DNA from: CAYMCQ01 sp964389025
Lineage (GTDB): Bacteria; Verrucomicrobiota; Verrucomicrobiia; Limisphaerales; CAYMCQ01
Direction: 5' to 3'
Assembly (NCBI GenBank): GCA_964389025.1
Contig: CAYMCQ010000012.1
Coordinates: 10,958-74,957, forward strand
DNA: 64,000 bases
Below are positions 33,477 to 43,686 of the stretch, piece after piece. Within the stretch, counting starts at the first letter, position 1; every line of letters begins with the position of its first letter. The notes beneath the pieces were generated by a model. It searched no databases, was not told the DNA's origin, and worked only from the letters and a program-made list of their open reading frames with translations. The position numbers and the translations under genes are program-made.

Positions 33477-34658
33477 TCACCGGCACATTTCAAAAATTCC
33501 CGCGCCGCCCATTCCGCCGCCGATGCACATGGTCACCAGACCATAACGGCCATTGCGGCGCTTGAGTTCGTGGATGATGCTCACGGTCAGTTTCGCTCCG
33601 GTGGCTCCGAGCGCATGGCCGAGGGCGATGGCCCCGCCGTTGACGTTCACCCGGTCGGGCGGAATCTCGCACTGGCGGATGACGGACAAAGCCTGGCTCG
33701 CGAAGGCCTCGTTGAGTTCAATCAAATCCATGTCGGCAATTTTCAGCCCGGCGAGCTTGAGCGCCTTGGGAATCGCTGCCACGGGACCAATGCCCATGAT
33801 GCCGGGCGGCACGCCTCCCACCGCATAGGTCACAAACCGCGCCAATGGTTTCAAACCAAGCTCCTTCACTTTTTCACCTGACATCAGGATGACGGCGGCT
33901 GCGCCGTCGCTGCGCTGCGAAGCGTTCCCTGCGGTGACAGAGCCTTTGGGATTGAACGCGGGTCGCAATGCGGCGAGTTTTTCCGGCGTGGTGTCGCGAC
34001 GCGGGCCTTCGTCGGTTTCGAGAACAAACTCCGTCACTTTGCGTTTGCTGTTTTTATCGAGCGTCACTTCGCGCCCGCTGACGGGAACGGATTCTTCCTT
34101 GAACCGTCCGGCGTCAATAGCAGCAATGGCTTTTTGATGGCTCGCATAAGCGAAGGCATCCTGGTCGGCGCGCGAGACTTGAAATTTCGCGGCCACATTT
34201 TCAGCGGTCAAACCCATCGCGAGGTAGGCATCCGGCTGTTCCTCCACGAGGCAGGGATTGGGCGACATCTTGAATCCCATCATCGGCACCTGGCTCATGC
34301 TCTCCGTGCCGCCGGCGATGATGATTTCCGCCATGCCGCTGAGGATTCGCTGCGCGCCCATGGCAATCGCCTCGACTCCCGAGGCGCAAAAACGGTTGAT
34401 GGTCACAGCCGGCACGGTGTCCGGCAAGCCAGCGCGCAGGCTCGAGAGTCGCGCCATGTTCATTCCCTGCGGGCCTTCAGGCATCGCGCAGCCCATGATG
34501 ACGTCGTCAACTTGCCCGGGGGAAATTTGCGGGGCGCGCTTAAGCGCCTCCTTCAGGACGAGCGCGCCGAGGTCCGCGGGATGAACGGTTTTGAGCCGTC
34601 CGTTCGGAGCCTTGCCCACTGGAGTGCGCGCGGTGGAAACGATAAAAACTTCTTTCAT
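33477..34658 (-). CDS. fadA: Acetyl-CoA C-acyltransferase (3-ketoacyl-CoA thiolase)
   Basis: A 393-residue thiolase, the last step of beta-oxidation. Active residues are visible: nucleophile Cys 91 in INRFCASGVEAI, His in GGAIALGHALGATG and the second Cys in MCIGGGMGGAGIFE. Four bases separate it from the FadN-type gene upstream, so it is translated from the same message. It pairs with that enzyme for fatty-acid or branched acyl-CoA breakdown. Confidence 0.95.
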   Translation of the reverse strand: MKEVFIVSTARTPVGKAPNGRLKTVHPADLGALVLKEALKRAPQISPGQVDDVIMGCAMPEGPQGMNMARLSSLRAGLPDTVPAVTINRFCASGVEAIAMGAQRILSGMAEIIIAGGTESMSQVPMMGFKMSPNPCLVEEQPDAYLAMGLTAENVAAKFQVSRADQDAFAYASHQKAIAAIDAGRFKEESVPVSGREVTLDKNSKRKVTEFVLETDEGPRRDTTPEKLAALRPAFNPKGSVTAGNASQRSDGAAAVILMSGEKVKELGLKPLARFVTYAVGGVPPGIMGIGPVAAIPKALKLAGLKIADMDLIELNEAFASQALSVIRQCEIPPDRVNVNGGAIALGHALGATGAKLTVSIIHELKRRNGRYGLVTMCIGGGMGGAGIFEMCR

Positions 34659-34662
34659 AATT

Positions 34663-37071
34663 TTAGTTCCTCAAAGGTTTGCCGGTTTTGAGCGTGTGCT
34701 TGATGCGTTCCATCGTTTTGGGTTCGCCGCACAAGCTCAGGAAAACTTCGCGTTCCAAGTCCATGATGTATTGCTCGGAGACAAAGTGCAGCGAAGTCAG
34801 ATCGCCGCCGCACAAAATGTAGGCCAGCTTCGCGCCGATCTTCTGGTCATGCTCGCTGATCTGTCCTGCCGCCCGCATCTGCTGCAGCATCACCTTGAAC
34901 AGGGACAGCCCGGCTTCGCCAATGGCGGGGATGTCTGTGCGTTGCGGACGCGGGCGATAACCTTGCGCCACCATCTGCAACACCTGCGCCTTGGCCTCGC
35001 CGATGAGCCAGTCGCGGTTCAGCACGAAAGTTGTTTCGCCGCTCCGCAGAAAACGCCGCTGGGCCGCCTCGTGCGCGCTGGTGGAAACCTTGGCCATGCC
35101 GATCGTTTCCCACGCGTGCCGGATGCCGGGGAAATAATCCGCTTCATCATTGCGAATGACCTGCTCGGTGCAACGAATCAACATTTCCTTGGTGCCGTGC
35201 GCTCCGGGGATGAGTCCCACGCCGACTTCGGGCAGGCCCATGTAAGTTTCCGCGGCGATGACGATGTGATCGCTGCCCAGCGCAATCTCACAGCCGCCGC
35301 CGAGCGTGTAGCCGTGGCACGCGGCCACCACCGGCTTCTCGAACTGGCGCAGCGTGCTCGTTGCTTTTTGGAACGTGCGGATGTTCAGGTCAATCTCATC
35401 CCATTCTTGATTCTGGATTTGCGTCGTCAGCAGCATCAGATTCGCGCCGGCGGAAAAATGCGGGCCTTGATTGCCGATGACGAGTCCGGCGAAATTCTTG
35501 CGAACTTCCTCCAGCGATTCTTTCAACATCCCCAACTGATCGCCGCCGATCACGTTCATCTTGACGTGGAATTCCAGGCACGCGACGCCGTCGCCCAGGT
35601 CAATCAGGCTCGCGCCCGGATTGCTGCGGACGACTTTGCCGGCTTTGTGCAGGCGCGGGAGATTGATGGCTTTCGGCGATTCGGCTTCGGCAACGTGACT
35701 GCGCTTGGCGAGATCGAAGAAGGAACGCCGGCCATCGCGTTCCTCATAGAAAGAAGTTTTGCCGGAGGCGAGGAGGTCGCGGACGATTGCTGGCACATCG
35801 CGGCCTTCCTGTTTGAGCCGGTCGGCGGTTTCGGGCACGCCGAGCGCGTCCCACGTTTCAAACGGGCCGAGTTCCCAGTTGTAGCCCCACTTCATCGCGT
35901 TATCCACCGTGACCACGTCGTCGGCGATTTCAGTGAGCCGGTCGGCGGCGTAGCAAAGCACGGAACTGAGATGTTTCCAGGCGAAGACTCCCGCCTTGTC
36001 GGTGGCGGCGCAGAGTGTGCGGATGCGTTCCGCGCGGTTGGAGATTTTGCTCGCGGCTTCCAACGAAGCAAACTGCGGCTTTTGCTGCGGACGATATTCC
36101 ATCGTCTTGTAGTCGAGCGTCAGAATCTGCTGGCCCTTGTCGGACTTCACGCGCTGGTAAAAGCCCTGGCTTTTCTTCTCGCCCCACCAGCCGCGCTTCA
36201 CCATGTCTTCGATGAACTCAACCGGGCGGAAATTTCCAATCTGCGGATCGTGCTTTAACAACCCTCGAAGGTTGCTGCCCATTTGCGCCATGAGGTCCAC
36301 GCCAACAATGTCGCCCAAGCGAAACGTCGCGCTCTTCGGTCGGCCAATGGCCGGGCCGGTGATCGCGTCCACCTCGTCAATGCTCAAGCCTTCCTCAATC
36401 ATGAGCAGGGCGACTCGCTGCATGTCGAAACAGCCGATGCGATTAGCTACGAATCCGGGCGTATCTTTCGCGAGAACGATTCCCTTGCCGAGAACTGCTT
36501 CGCTAAACTCGCCGAACGATTTGAGCAGCGCGGGATCGGTGTCGGGCGTTGGGATGAGTTCGAGCAGCCGCATGTAGCGCGGTGGATTGAAAAAGTGCGT
36601 GCCGAAAAACCGGCGGCGATATTCGACGGGCAGTCCTTTGGTCATGCCGGCAATCGAAAGGCCGGAGGTGTTGGTCGTGACGAGAGCATCAGGCCGGGCG
36701 TTCGCGGCGATCTTTGCGTGAATCGCCAGCTTCAAATCCATTCGCTCCAGAATCGCCTCAATGACCCAGTCCGCGTCTTTGATCTCGGCGAGGTTGTCCT
36801 CGACGTTGCCGATGCGGATGAGATTCGCGGCCTCCGGTGTGAAGAACGGCGAGGGCTTCAGCTTCCTGGCCTTCTCAAAAAGTGTTTTGGTGACGCGATT
36901 GCGCACCTCGGGCGATTGCAGCGTCAGCCCGCGCTTTTGTTCTTCGGGCAGCAGTTCGGTCGGAACGATGTCCATCAGGAGCGATGGGATTCCGACGTTG
37001 GCCAGATGCGCGGCGATTTGCGCGCCCATGTTGCCCGCGCCGATGACGGCGGCTTTTCGTATTGTAAGCAT
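34663..37071 (-). CDS. fadN: 3-hydroxyacyl-CoA dehydrogenase / enoyl-CoA hydratase (FadN type)
   Basis: An 802-residue fusion. I start at the ATG at 37071 (MLTIRKAAVIGAGNMGAQIA), placing the NAD-binding motif at the N terminus; an in-frame ATG at 37146 lacks homology. Dehydrogenase domain first (HFFNPPRYMRLLELIP, GFVANRIGCF), then a hydratase/isomerase domain in the C-terminal third (VIGNQGPHFSAGANL, CHGYTLGGGCEIALGSDHIV). This order is that of FadN/YusL, the reverse of E. coli FadB. Together with thiolase it completes the cycle. Confidence 0.94.
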   Translation of the reverse strand: MLTIRKAAVIGAGNMGAQIAAHLANVGIPSLLMDIVPTELLPEEQKRGLTLQSPEVRNRVTKTLFEKARKLKPSPFFTPEAANLIRIGNVEDNLAEIKDADWVIEAILERMDLKLAIHAKIAANARPDALVTTNTSGLSIAGMTKGLPVEYRRRFFGTHFFNPPRYMRLLELIPTPDTDPALLKSFGEFSEAVLGKGIVLAKDTPGFVANRIGCFDMQRVALLMIEEGLSIDEVDAITGPAIGRPKSATFRLGDIVGVDLMAQMGSNLRGLLKHDPQIGNFRPVEFIEDMVKRGWWGEKKSQGFYQRVKSDKGQQILTLDYKTMEYRPQQKPQFASLEAASKISNRAERIRTLCAATDKAGVFAWKHLSSVLCYAADRLTEIADDVVTVDNAMKWGYNWELGPFETWDALGVPETADRLKQEGRDVPAIVRDLLASGKTSFYEERDGRRSFFDLAKRSHVAEAESPKAINLPRLHKAGKVVRSNPGASLIDLGDGVACLEFHVKMNVIGGDQLGMLKESLEEVRKNFAGLVIGNQGPHFSAGANLMLLTTQIQNQEWDEIDLNIRTFQKATSTLRQFEKPVVAACHGYTLGGGCEIALGSDHIVIAAETYMGLPEVGVGLIPGAHGTKEMLIRCTEQVIRNDEADYFPGIRHAWETIGMAKVSTSAHEAAQRRFLRSGETTFVLNRDWLIGEAKAQVLQMVAQGYRPRPQRTDIPAIGEAGLSLFKVMLQQMRAAGQISEHDQKIGAKLAYILCGGDLTSLHFVSEQYIMDLEREVFLSLCGEPKTMERIKHTLKTGKPLRN

Positions 37072-37491
37072 ATTAATTAAATGACCGGTTATCATCCCGC
37101 CTCGACGGGACTCTGTATTCGGCGTCGCCCCGCCGGACACTTTCATTTCATTCCGGAGGAATTCAGAAAGGCCGCAACTTCCAGCGCGATATTTTTATCC
37201 GACTCGGACAAAAAACAAAACCAAAAACGTGTTAACAAATTCAAAACTGAACAAGCAACGGCAAATTTGCAACCTCATTCCTGTCGCGAGCCAAAATTGT
37301 GCATGAATTTTTATTTTGACACGACCGTGAAGACCCGTTGCTGCGGAATCGCATTCTATATTTCCTGGTTCTTGGTTTCGGAAAATCGGCTGGAAGCCCC
37401 GAAAGCTTTCGGGGCGACGAAGCGAGTTGGTGGAGCAAGGCGAGGAAGTTTTGCGCACCCCGAAAGCGTTCGTGGCGGAGGTTGGATCGCA
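37072..37491. other. Intergenic region with a perfect palindrome
   Basis: No gene is supported. A perfect 20-bp palindrome (gccccgaaagctttcggggc, 37396-37415) and a degenerate second copy near 37457 suggest a dispersed element between the acyl-CoA dehydrogenase and the FadN-type gene. The rest is A/T-richer and could hold a promoter for the downstream operon. Confidence 0.5.
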
Positions 37492-38643
37492 TCACCACTT
37501 CTGGGTTGAATCAATTCTTGATAAAAGTTCGCGGGCGACAATGGATCGCATTATTTCACTGGTGCCGGCCCCAATTTCCATCAGCTTGGCGTCGCGCATG
37601 TAGCGTTCCACGGGATATTCCCTGGTATAACCATATCCTCCCAGGATCTGAATGGCGTTCATTCCGACCCGGGTGGCGACTTCAGCCGCGCAGACCTTGC
37701 ACGCGGCAGCTCTGCTGTTGGAGTCCTCACCCTTTGAGTGCATGACTGCGGCTTCGTATGTCATGGCGCGCGCGGCGCTGTATTCGATATGATCATCCGC
37801 AATCATTTTTTGCACCATTTGAAATGATCCAATCGGCTTGCCAAATTGTTTCCGTTCGGTCGCGTAGCGAAGGGAATATTCATGGGCCGCCCGCGCCAAC
37901 CCCAAACTGATGCCCGCAATGGTGATCCGCTCAATGTTCAGGTTTTTCATCATGTGCGATGTGCTGGCCCCTTCGCTTCCAACAAGGTTTTCCACAGGAA
38001 CTTCACAGTCTTCAAAAATCAGCTCCGCGGTTGGGCTTCCCCGCATCCCCAGTTTCGAGAGTTTTTTGCCAACGCGAAATCCGGTAAAACTTTTTTCAAT
38101 GATGAAGGTGCTCATGTCCTTTCGGTTTGGGCCGGTCTTCGCATAAACCAGGAACAGATTTCCGATGCTGCCATTCGTGATAAATGTTTTGGTCCCATTC
38201 AAGATATAACGATCGCCCTTGCGCTCGGCCTTGGTTTTCATGCCGACTGCATCCGACCCTGCCCCCGGCTCCGTCATTCCCATCCCGCCGATCCATTCGC
38301 CGGAGCAAAGCCGCGGCAGATATTTTTTCTTTTGCTTTTCACTGCCGTTGGTCGCGAGGTTATGAACGGCCAACATCGAATGGGCCAGGTAGGACAATGC
38401 CGTGCTGGCGCAAACCGCGCCGAATTCCTCCATGACAATCGTGGCCGCGACCGTGTCCATTCCAGCGCCGCCGTATTTCTCATCAATGGTCACGCCCAGA
38501 ACTCCCAAGCCGCCCATTTTTTTGAAGATGGCCGGGTCAAAGCTTTCATTTTCATCGCGTTCTGCGGCGCCCGGCGCCAATTCGCGCTCCGCAAACCGTT
38601 TTACTGATTGGCGGAGCAGTTCGTGTTCTTTGGTAAAATACAT
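37492..38643 (-). CDS. Acyl-CoA dehydrogenase, isovaleryl-CoA-dehydrogenase-like
   Basis: A 383-residue FAD enzyme: [52 protein letters not shown] and [16 protein letters not shown]. The end reads [12 protein letters not shown] rather than YEGTSQI, so the C-terminal catalytic Glu of medium-chain enzymes is absent; as in isovaleryl-CoA dehydrogenase the base is probably the Glu in [11 protein letters not shown] (inference). First step of the acyl-CoA route whose other genes follow on the same strand, but 420 bases intervene, so it may have its own promoter. Confidence 0.92.
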   Translation of the reverse strand: MYFTKEHELLRQSVKRFAERELAPGAAERDENESFDPAIFKKMGGLGVLGVTIDEKYGGAGMDTVAATIVMEEFGAVCASTALSYLAHSMLAVHNLATNGSEKQKKKYLPRLCSGEWIGGMGMTEPGAGSDAVGMKTKAERKGDRYILNGTKTFITNGSIGNLFLVYAKTGPNRKDMSTFIIEKSFTGFRVGKKLSKLGMRGSPTAELIFEDCEVPVENLVGSEGASTSHMMKNLNIERITIAGISLGLARAAHEYSLRYATERKQFGKPIGSFQMVQKMIADDHIEYSAARAMTYEAAVMHSKGEDSNSRAAACKVCAAEVATRVGMNAIQILGGYGYTREYPVERYMRDAKLMEIGAGTSEIMRSIVARELLSRIDSTQKW

Positions 38644-38672
38644 GTCTATCTCCTAGTCGGAATCTTGTTGTT

Positions 38673-39329
38673 TCATTTCCCTAGTCGCCGGATGTGGAAC
38701 TCAGTAATCCCTGCCCAGTGCTCAACGTTGGCCGGTCCTTGATAACATTGAATGCTCACCTTCGGCGTGCCGCGCACCGGTAAATCACACTCGCCCGCCC
38801 CTTGCCAGCTTTCCGCATCGGGTGTGCGGAACTGGCCGTGGATGCGGTTGCTCGTCACTGAAAGGCGCAGTTGGACGGAGAAGGATTTCAACGGGATGAT
38901 CCCAATGGTCCGCGTCTTGTCATTCTCTTCGCGACCCATGACGATGCTGAGTTTGCCGTCCACGAGTTCCTGTCCGAGCTTCACCATGTAACCGTCGTTG
39001 TAATACCAGACCAGATCAACCTGTTCGTATTGCTCGGTCGGTTGGTTTGTCACGGTCACGGAAATCTCCAGAGCGCCTTTCGCCGGATCGGGTGCAGTTC
39101 GCACGAGCACATTTTTGGCGTTGTTGGCCGGCCCCCACATGTTGCCCGGTTGGACGCGCACTTTGAGGCCGCATTTCGTGACCCGCCACCCTTTCGGGTC
39201 TTCGCGCAACCATGACCAACCACCGTCGAGCTTGTTCTTGAAGTCGTCCTGGAACAGGACTTCGTCCGCGCGACAAGCGGCGACGGCGAACACCGCCAGT
39301 GAGAGCGATATTCGAAAAAGAAATTCCAT
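38673..39329 (-). CDS. Secreted DUF1349-like beta-sandwich protein
   Basis: A 218-residue protein with a signal peptide (MEFLFRISLSLAVFAVAACRA; the Cys could be lipidated). The mature part (FQDDFKNKLDGGWSWLREDPKGW, LVRTAPDPAKGALEISVTVTN, QVDLVWYYNDGYMVKLGQE) is typical of concanavalin-like DUF1349 domains found beside glycosidases. No catalytic role is assigned. 29 bases upstream of the acyl-CoA dehydrogenase start but with no functional tie. Confidence 0.75.
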   Translation of the reverse strand: MEFLFRISLSLAVFAVAACRADEVLFQDDFKNKLDGGWSWLREDPKGWRVTKCGLKVRVQPGNMWGPANNAKNVLVRTAPDPAKGALEISVTVTNQPTEQYEQVDLVWYYNDGYMVKLGQELVDGKLSIVMGREENDKTRTIGIIPLKSFSVQLRLSVTSNRIHGQFRTPDAESWQGAGECDLPVRGTPKVSIQCYQGPANVEHWAGITEFHIRRLGK

Positions 39330-39482
39330 AGCAGTTGGCTGTCGAAAGAATTCACCCGTGTGTTGCAGATGACAAGCCGGTTCTTCTGAACGCTTGTGCG
39401 CATGACCGGCAGGGCATAAATTTCCCGGGACCTCCTTTGGGCGGGGTGAGGGAGGTAGTGAATCTGATTTTGCCTGAGATCG

Positions 39483-40475
39483 TTGACTGCGTTAAGCTCT
39501 CGCAGATTGAAATCGGAAGCAGACAAAACCGCCCGCCCGAATAGCGACAAATGGACTGACAAGTTCCTCAAACACCTGGCGACGGATCGTGGCGCGTCGG
39601 TTTACACGCAGCGGAATTATTCCCAGGCGCTAACGGAATTCCACCGATGGCATCTCGAAGAGCGCAAGCAGGCACCGCAATGGGACTCGCTACAGCGGGA
39701 TGATTTCAGGAATTACGTCCGTTTTCTTGGACGACACAATCTCAGCAGGGCTGCGATCCAACTTCGGTTCTCCGCGCTCCGCTCGTTTTACAAGTTTCTG
39801 ATCCGCCATGGACACGTCAATGGCTCGCCAATAAAAAACATCGCACTGCCGAAAGTCGGGAAGCGCCTGCCGAAATTTCTGACGGCGAAACAAGTGACCG
39901 ACCTGCTGGGCGCGCCGCTGAAATTTCTGCCGCGCGCCGAAAAGAAAAAGCCAGGACGTCCAACGGAACCGAGCGTTCCGGCCCGCGACGTGGCGATTCT
40001 GGAAACGATTTATTCCTGTGGCCTGCGCATCAGCGAATTGTGCGGGCTGACGGCGGGCGACATTGATTTCGGCGAGCAACTGGCTCGAGTTCGCGGCAAA
40101 GGAAAAAAAGAGCGGCTCGTTCCCATCGGCCAGCCGGCGTTGAAGGCCATTGAAAATTACTGGCGGCTTTTGCCGCAGCCGCCGTCGGGCAACGCGCCGG
40201 TTTTTCTGGCGAGCGAGAAAAAATTCCAGCCCATTGCGCCGCGGATTCTTCAGTTGCGATTGAAAAAATATCTCGCCATCTCCGGACTCGACCCCACGCT
40301 GACGCCGCACAAGCTTCGTCACACTTACGCCACGCTGATGCTCGACGCCGGTGCGGACTTGCGCAGCGTGCAGGAACTTCTCGGCCACGCACACCTCGTC
40401 ACGACGCAGGTTTACACGCACCTGACGACCGAGCGGTTGAAGAAGGCTTACGACAAGGCGCATCCAAGGGCGTGA
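39483..40475 (+). CDS. Tyrosine recombinase (XerC/XerD type)
   Basis: A 330-residue integrase with N-terminal SAM-like core-binding domain and C-terminal catalytic domain. Catalytic residues are present: Arg in CGLRISELCGL, Lys in VRGKGKKERLVPIG, HKLRHTYAT, LLGHAHL and Tyr in TTQVYTHL. Length fits Xer chromosome-dimer recombinases; no att site, excisionase or element boundary was seen next to it, so housekeeping Xer is likelier than a mobile-element integrase. The start is uncertain: TTG at 39483 or TTG at 39507. Confidence 0.88.
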   Translation: MTALSSRRLKSEADKTARPNSDKWTDKFLKHLATDRGASVYTQRNYSQALTEFHRWHLEERKQAPQWDSLQRDDFRNYVRFLGRHNLSRAAIQLRFSALRSFYKFLIRHGHVNGSPIKNIALPKVGKRLPKFLTAKQVTDLLGAPLKFLPRAEKKKPGRPTEPSVPARDVAILETIYSCGLRISELCGLTAGDIDFGEQLARVRGKGKKERLVPIGQPALKAIENYWRLLPQPPSGNAPVFLASEKKFQPIAPRILQLRLKKYLAISGLDPTLTPHKLRHTYATLMLDAGADLRSVQELLGHAHLVTTQVYTHLTTERLKKAYDKAHPRA

Positions 40476-40835
40476 CGATTTGCTCTTTGAATTCCGCCGC
40501 GTTCCCATCCTCCATCCGCATCGAAGATTTTGCGAACCGCGAGGACGAAGGAATCCTGCTCATGCCAGACGCGGGCGCATCTTAATTCTCTTGACTGAGT
40601 TTGCCGCTTATGTCCTTATCACACTGATACATGGCTATCGCACGGCAAATTCCAGTTCTCCGACGATTCCAGTTCTCCGACGATTCCAGTTCTCCAGCTT
40701 TGATAAAACCGCCGGGTTGCGCAGCAGCCTTCTTCCATTTTCCAGTCAGTTTCCGAAAGACGGAATAGGTGTCCATTCCAACACCAACCCGCCGCACAAA
40801 CCCATCCTGATTGGAAATCAGAAACAAAACACAAA
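40476..40835. other. Intergenic region with 17-bp tandem repeat
   Basis: Two full copies plus a partial copy of attccagttctccgacg at 40649-40697. The rest has no supported gene. It lies upstream of the secreted protein at 40836 and could influence its expression. Confidence 0.6.
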
Positions 40836-42146
40836 ATGAAAACAACAACACTCATGAAATCCATTCGCGGCCTGCTCACCACCGGTCTGGCGGCAGCCAC
40901 GCTTTTCGTCACGACCAACACTCACGCAGCGGTCGTTTATTCCGGTCCGAACCAAAATGTAACCTACAGTCAATTTAGCTTTAACGGCGCATTTAGTCTG
41001 TTCGGTGCGGCCGGTAACTGGGATAACATAAACCTTTCTTTATTTGTATTTGAGGATCCTATGTTTCAGAACATGTATAGTTTCGGAAACCTCCTCAATG
41101 TGCATGGCAACTATGTGGAGTTTGCGGTCGGCAGCTACTTTTTTGACATGAAGCGATTTGCCGCTGGTGAAGTGATTGACGCCTCGAGAACGTTCAGTGG
41201 AAACAGCTACAAGGATATTTCCAATGTTCAGCAACAATTCACGCCGTTCGCTTTTACAAACATCAATGGAGAGTTTACCAATGCCGCAGGCTCCCTTGGC
41301 TACATCGGACTGCGCCTGACGGATGGAGCGAATGTTTACTATGGCTGGATTCAGGTTTCCGTATCCAACTACGACAACGCCAACATGACCGGAACACTGA
41401 TTGACTGGGCTTACGAGACTACGCCCGGCAGGCAGATTCTGGCAGGCGATACTACTGGTCGCACCGCGCTTTTCACCAAGGACGATGCGGTGCCCGGCAT
41501 TTCAAATGCGGTGTTTAAGAGTGTCGGCGTTCCGGCCATCAATGGTAGCAATGTGGTTGCTTTCATCGGCAAGTGGGGAACCAATATCGGAGTCTTTGCC
41601 AACGGCGCACTCGTTACGAAGAAGGGCGACACGATCCCGTCTCCGTCCGGCACGGTGACTCTCAAGACGCTGAAAGACCCGGTGATTGACAACGCGAATC
41701 ATGTGGCGTTTCTGGCCACGTTTACGGACGGAAGCAGCGGAGTGGTTTCCACCGCTCCCAGCAACACGCTCGCTGCGGTAGCGCAGTCCGGTCAGCAGGC
41801 GGCGGATGCGCCTGCGGGTGCGCTCTGGAAGAACTTCCAGTCGGCGGCGCTTCCCGGTGGCGGCAAGGGCGCACTCATTCTCGGCAACATGGAGCAAGGC
41901 CCGGGCGGCATCACCGCGGCGAATGACAACGGGCTGTGGGGCACGGGCAGCGGAGGAACAATGAACTTCGTTTTGCAGGAAGGCACGACGATCATCGGCA
42001 CGAACAAGGTTAAGAGCTTCAAGGCGATTGGCCCAGTGGCAGGGGTGCCGGGACAGACCCGTTCCTTCAATGCCGTTGGGACGCTGGCAGCGCAAGTGAC
42101 GTTCACCAACGGCGCAACGGCTGTGGTGTCCGTGTCGCTGCCCTGA
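40836..42146 (+). CDS. Secreted protein of unknown function
   Basis: A 436-residue protein with a signal peptide (MKTTTLMKSIRGLLTTGLAAATLF...HAA). First half: a beta-rich region with NYVEFAVGSYFFDMKRF and GYIGLRLTDGANVYYGWIQVSVSNYDN, a pattern shared with many verrucomicrobial secreted proteins. Second half: repeat-like stretches (ALFTKDDAVPGISNAVFKS, VPAINGSNVVAFIGKWG, DPVIDNANHVAFLATFTDG) of propeller or DUF7453 look. No catalytic motif or anchor was found. 17-bp tandem repeats precede it. Confidence 0.75.
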   Translation: MKTTTLMKSIRGLLTTGLAAATLFVTTNTHAAVVYSGPNQNVTYSQFSFNGAFSLFGAAGNWDNINLSLFVFEDPMFQNMYSFGNLLNVHGNYVEFAVGSYFFDMKRFAAGEVIDASRTFSGNSYKDISNVQQQFTPFAFTNINGEFTNAAGSLGYIGLRLTDGANVYYGWIQVSVSNYDNANMTGTLIDWAYETTPGRQILAGDTTGRTALFTKDDAVPGISNAVFKSVGVPAINGSNVVAFIGKWGTNIGVFANGALVTKKGDTIPSPSGTVTLKTLKDPVIDNANHVAFLATFTDGSSGVVSTAPSNTLAAVAQSGQQAADAPAGALWKNFQSAALPGGGKGALILGNMEQGPGGITAANDNGLWGTGSGGTMNFVLQEGTTIIGTNKVKSFKAIGPVAGVPGQTRSFNAVGTLAAQVTFTNGATAVVSVSLP

Positions 42147-42336
42147 ACCGATTGAGATGGCTTACGGCGGATGGTGTCCGGTGTGCGTCAAAGCATCGGC
42201 CCATCCGCCGATTTCATCTTCGTGGTTTCTCCACTTGAGCCAGCGATTGGCTGAAACGTTAAAGCCGCTGGCGTGACTGGTTTTGAATTCCGCTTGCCAT
42301 TCGCCACGAACCAAAGTTTATTATTCCGCTTCTGGC

Positions 42337-42412
<76 letters not shown>

Positions 42413-42463
42413 CTTCACTTTGCCATTTCCGCTTTCGAGCCGTCCCTTTAAGCTTCGCAAAAC

Positions 42464-43630
42464 GTGAAAACACTTCATCGCTATTTGCTGCGGCAGATTC
42501 TGGCGTCGTTGCTGATGACGGTGCTGGTGTTCACGTTCGTGCTGTTGCTTGGCAACGCGCTCAAGGGGATTCTCGCGCTCCTCATCAGCCGGCAGGTCAC
42601 GCTGGGCATCGTGACACAGGCGCTTGGTTTGCTGATTCCGTTCGTGCTGGTCTTCGCGCTGCCCATGGGGATGTTGGCGGCCACGCTGCTGGTCTTTGGC
42701 CGGTTCAGCGCCGACCAGGAACTTACCGCCGCGCGAGCGAGCGGCGTGAGTCTGCTGTCGCTCGCCGGGCCGGTGCTGCTGTTGAGCCTCGTCCTTTGCG
42801 GCGTCTGCGCGGCGATCAATCTGGAGATCGCCCCGCAATGCCGCGTGGCGTATCTCGCGCTGTTGGACCGGCTGAAAATAAAAATCGCCGCGGCGTATCT
42901 TCCGGAAGGCCGCTTTGTGGAATTTCCCGGCGCGATTTTTTTTGTCGAGCGAAACGATGGGCGCAATCTCAAAAACGTGATGCTTTACCGTTTGCAGGAG
43001 GGAACAAACTTGGTGGTGGCGAAGATTCGCGCGCCGAAAGGCCATTTCCAGGCCGACGCGACCGGAAAAAAAATTGAGATACACCTGTTCAACGCACAGA
43101 GCGTCGCCTTGACCGACGAGGGTTGGTCGGTGCAAACGATCGGGGAGTTGACGGATGAATTGGTTTTAAGTTCGGGCGGTTCTTCATCGAAAAGAATCGA
43201 TCTCAGCGACATGACTTTCGGCCAATTGCGGCAGGAGCTTGAATATCTCGACCACCGCGTCAACTTCGCCCCCGCGCCAAACAAGCCCCGCGACCAGCTC
43301 CGCTCATCAATGAAGGAGCTTCGCAAGCAAAAGGAAGACATCGCGTCTCCGGTGCGCGTGCAGATCCACAAGCAACTCGCGCTGTCGTTCGCCTGTTTTG
43401 GTTTCACGCTCATCGGCATTCCGCTCGGAATCCGCGTCCATCGCCGTGAGACGAACGTCAACTTCGCCGTCGCCCTTGTTCTCGTCTTCGTTTATTACGG
43501 CTTCGTGCTCTTCGCAGAAGGTCTGGCGATGCGGCCACAGTTCGCGCCGCATCTGATGATCTGGCTGCCAAATTTTCTGTTTCAAGCCGTCGGCGCGGTG
43601 CTGCTGTGGCGCGCGAACCGCGGCGTGTGA
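42464..43630 (+). CDS. LptF/LptG family lipopolysaccharide export permease
   Basis: A 388-residue inner-membrane permease of the YjgP/YjgQ family, part of the Lpt system that extracts lipopolysaccharide. GTG start. N-terminal helices (LLRQILASLLMTVLVFTFVLLLGNAL, QALGLLIPFVLVFALPMGMLAATLLVFGRFSADQELTAARASG), a central periplasmic beta domain (residues about 110-270), and C-terminal helices (AVALVLVFVYYGFVLFAEGLA). No second permease gene is adjacent, so LptF versus LptG is undecided. Confidence 0.9.
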   Translation: MKTLHRYLLRQILASLLMTVLVFTFVLLLGNALKGILALLISRQVTLGIVTQALGLLIPFVLVFALPMGMLAATLLVFGRFSADQELTAARASGVSLLSLAGPVLLLSLVLCGVCAAINLEIAPQCRVAYLALLDRLKIKIAAAYLPEGRFVEFPGAIFFVERNDGRNLKNVMLYRLQEGTNLVVAKIRAPKGHFQADATGKKIEIHLFNAQSVALTDEGWSVQTIGELTDELVLSSGGSSSKRIDLSDMTFGQLRQELEYLDHRVNFAPAPNKPRDQLRSSMKELRKQKEDIASPVRVQIHKQLALSFACFGFTLIGIPLGIRVHRRETNVNFAVALVLVFVYYGFVLFAEGLAMRPQFAPHLMIWLPNFLFQAVGAVLLWRANRGV

Positions 43631-43686
43631 TTGCGCGGGTTGATTCCTTCGCAAAATCGCGGCACAGTAAAGGCAATTGCATCACC

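Noticed and set aside
34591..36258. Long plus-strand frame opposite the FadN-type gene
   Set aside because: Antisense shadow of a well-conserved enzyme.
39483..40475. Integrase of a genomic island
   Set aside because: No att repeats, no other mobile genes and a typical Xer length; the nearest tRNA is 1.9 kb away without a visible duplicate end.
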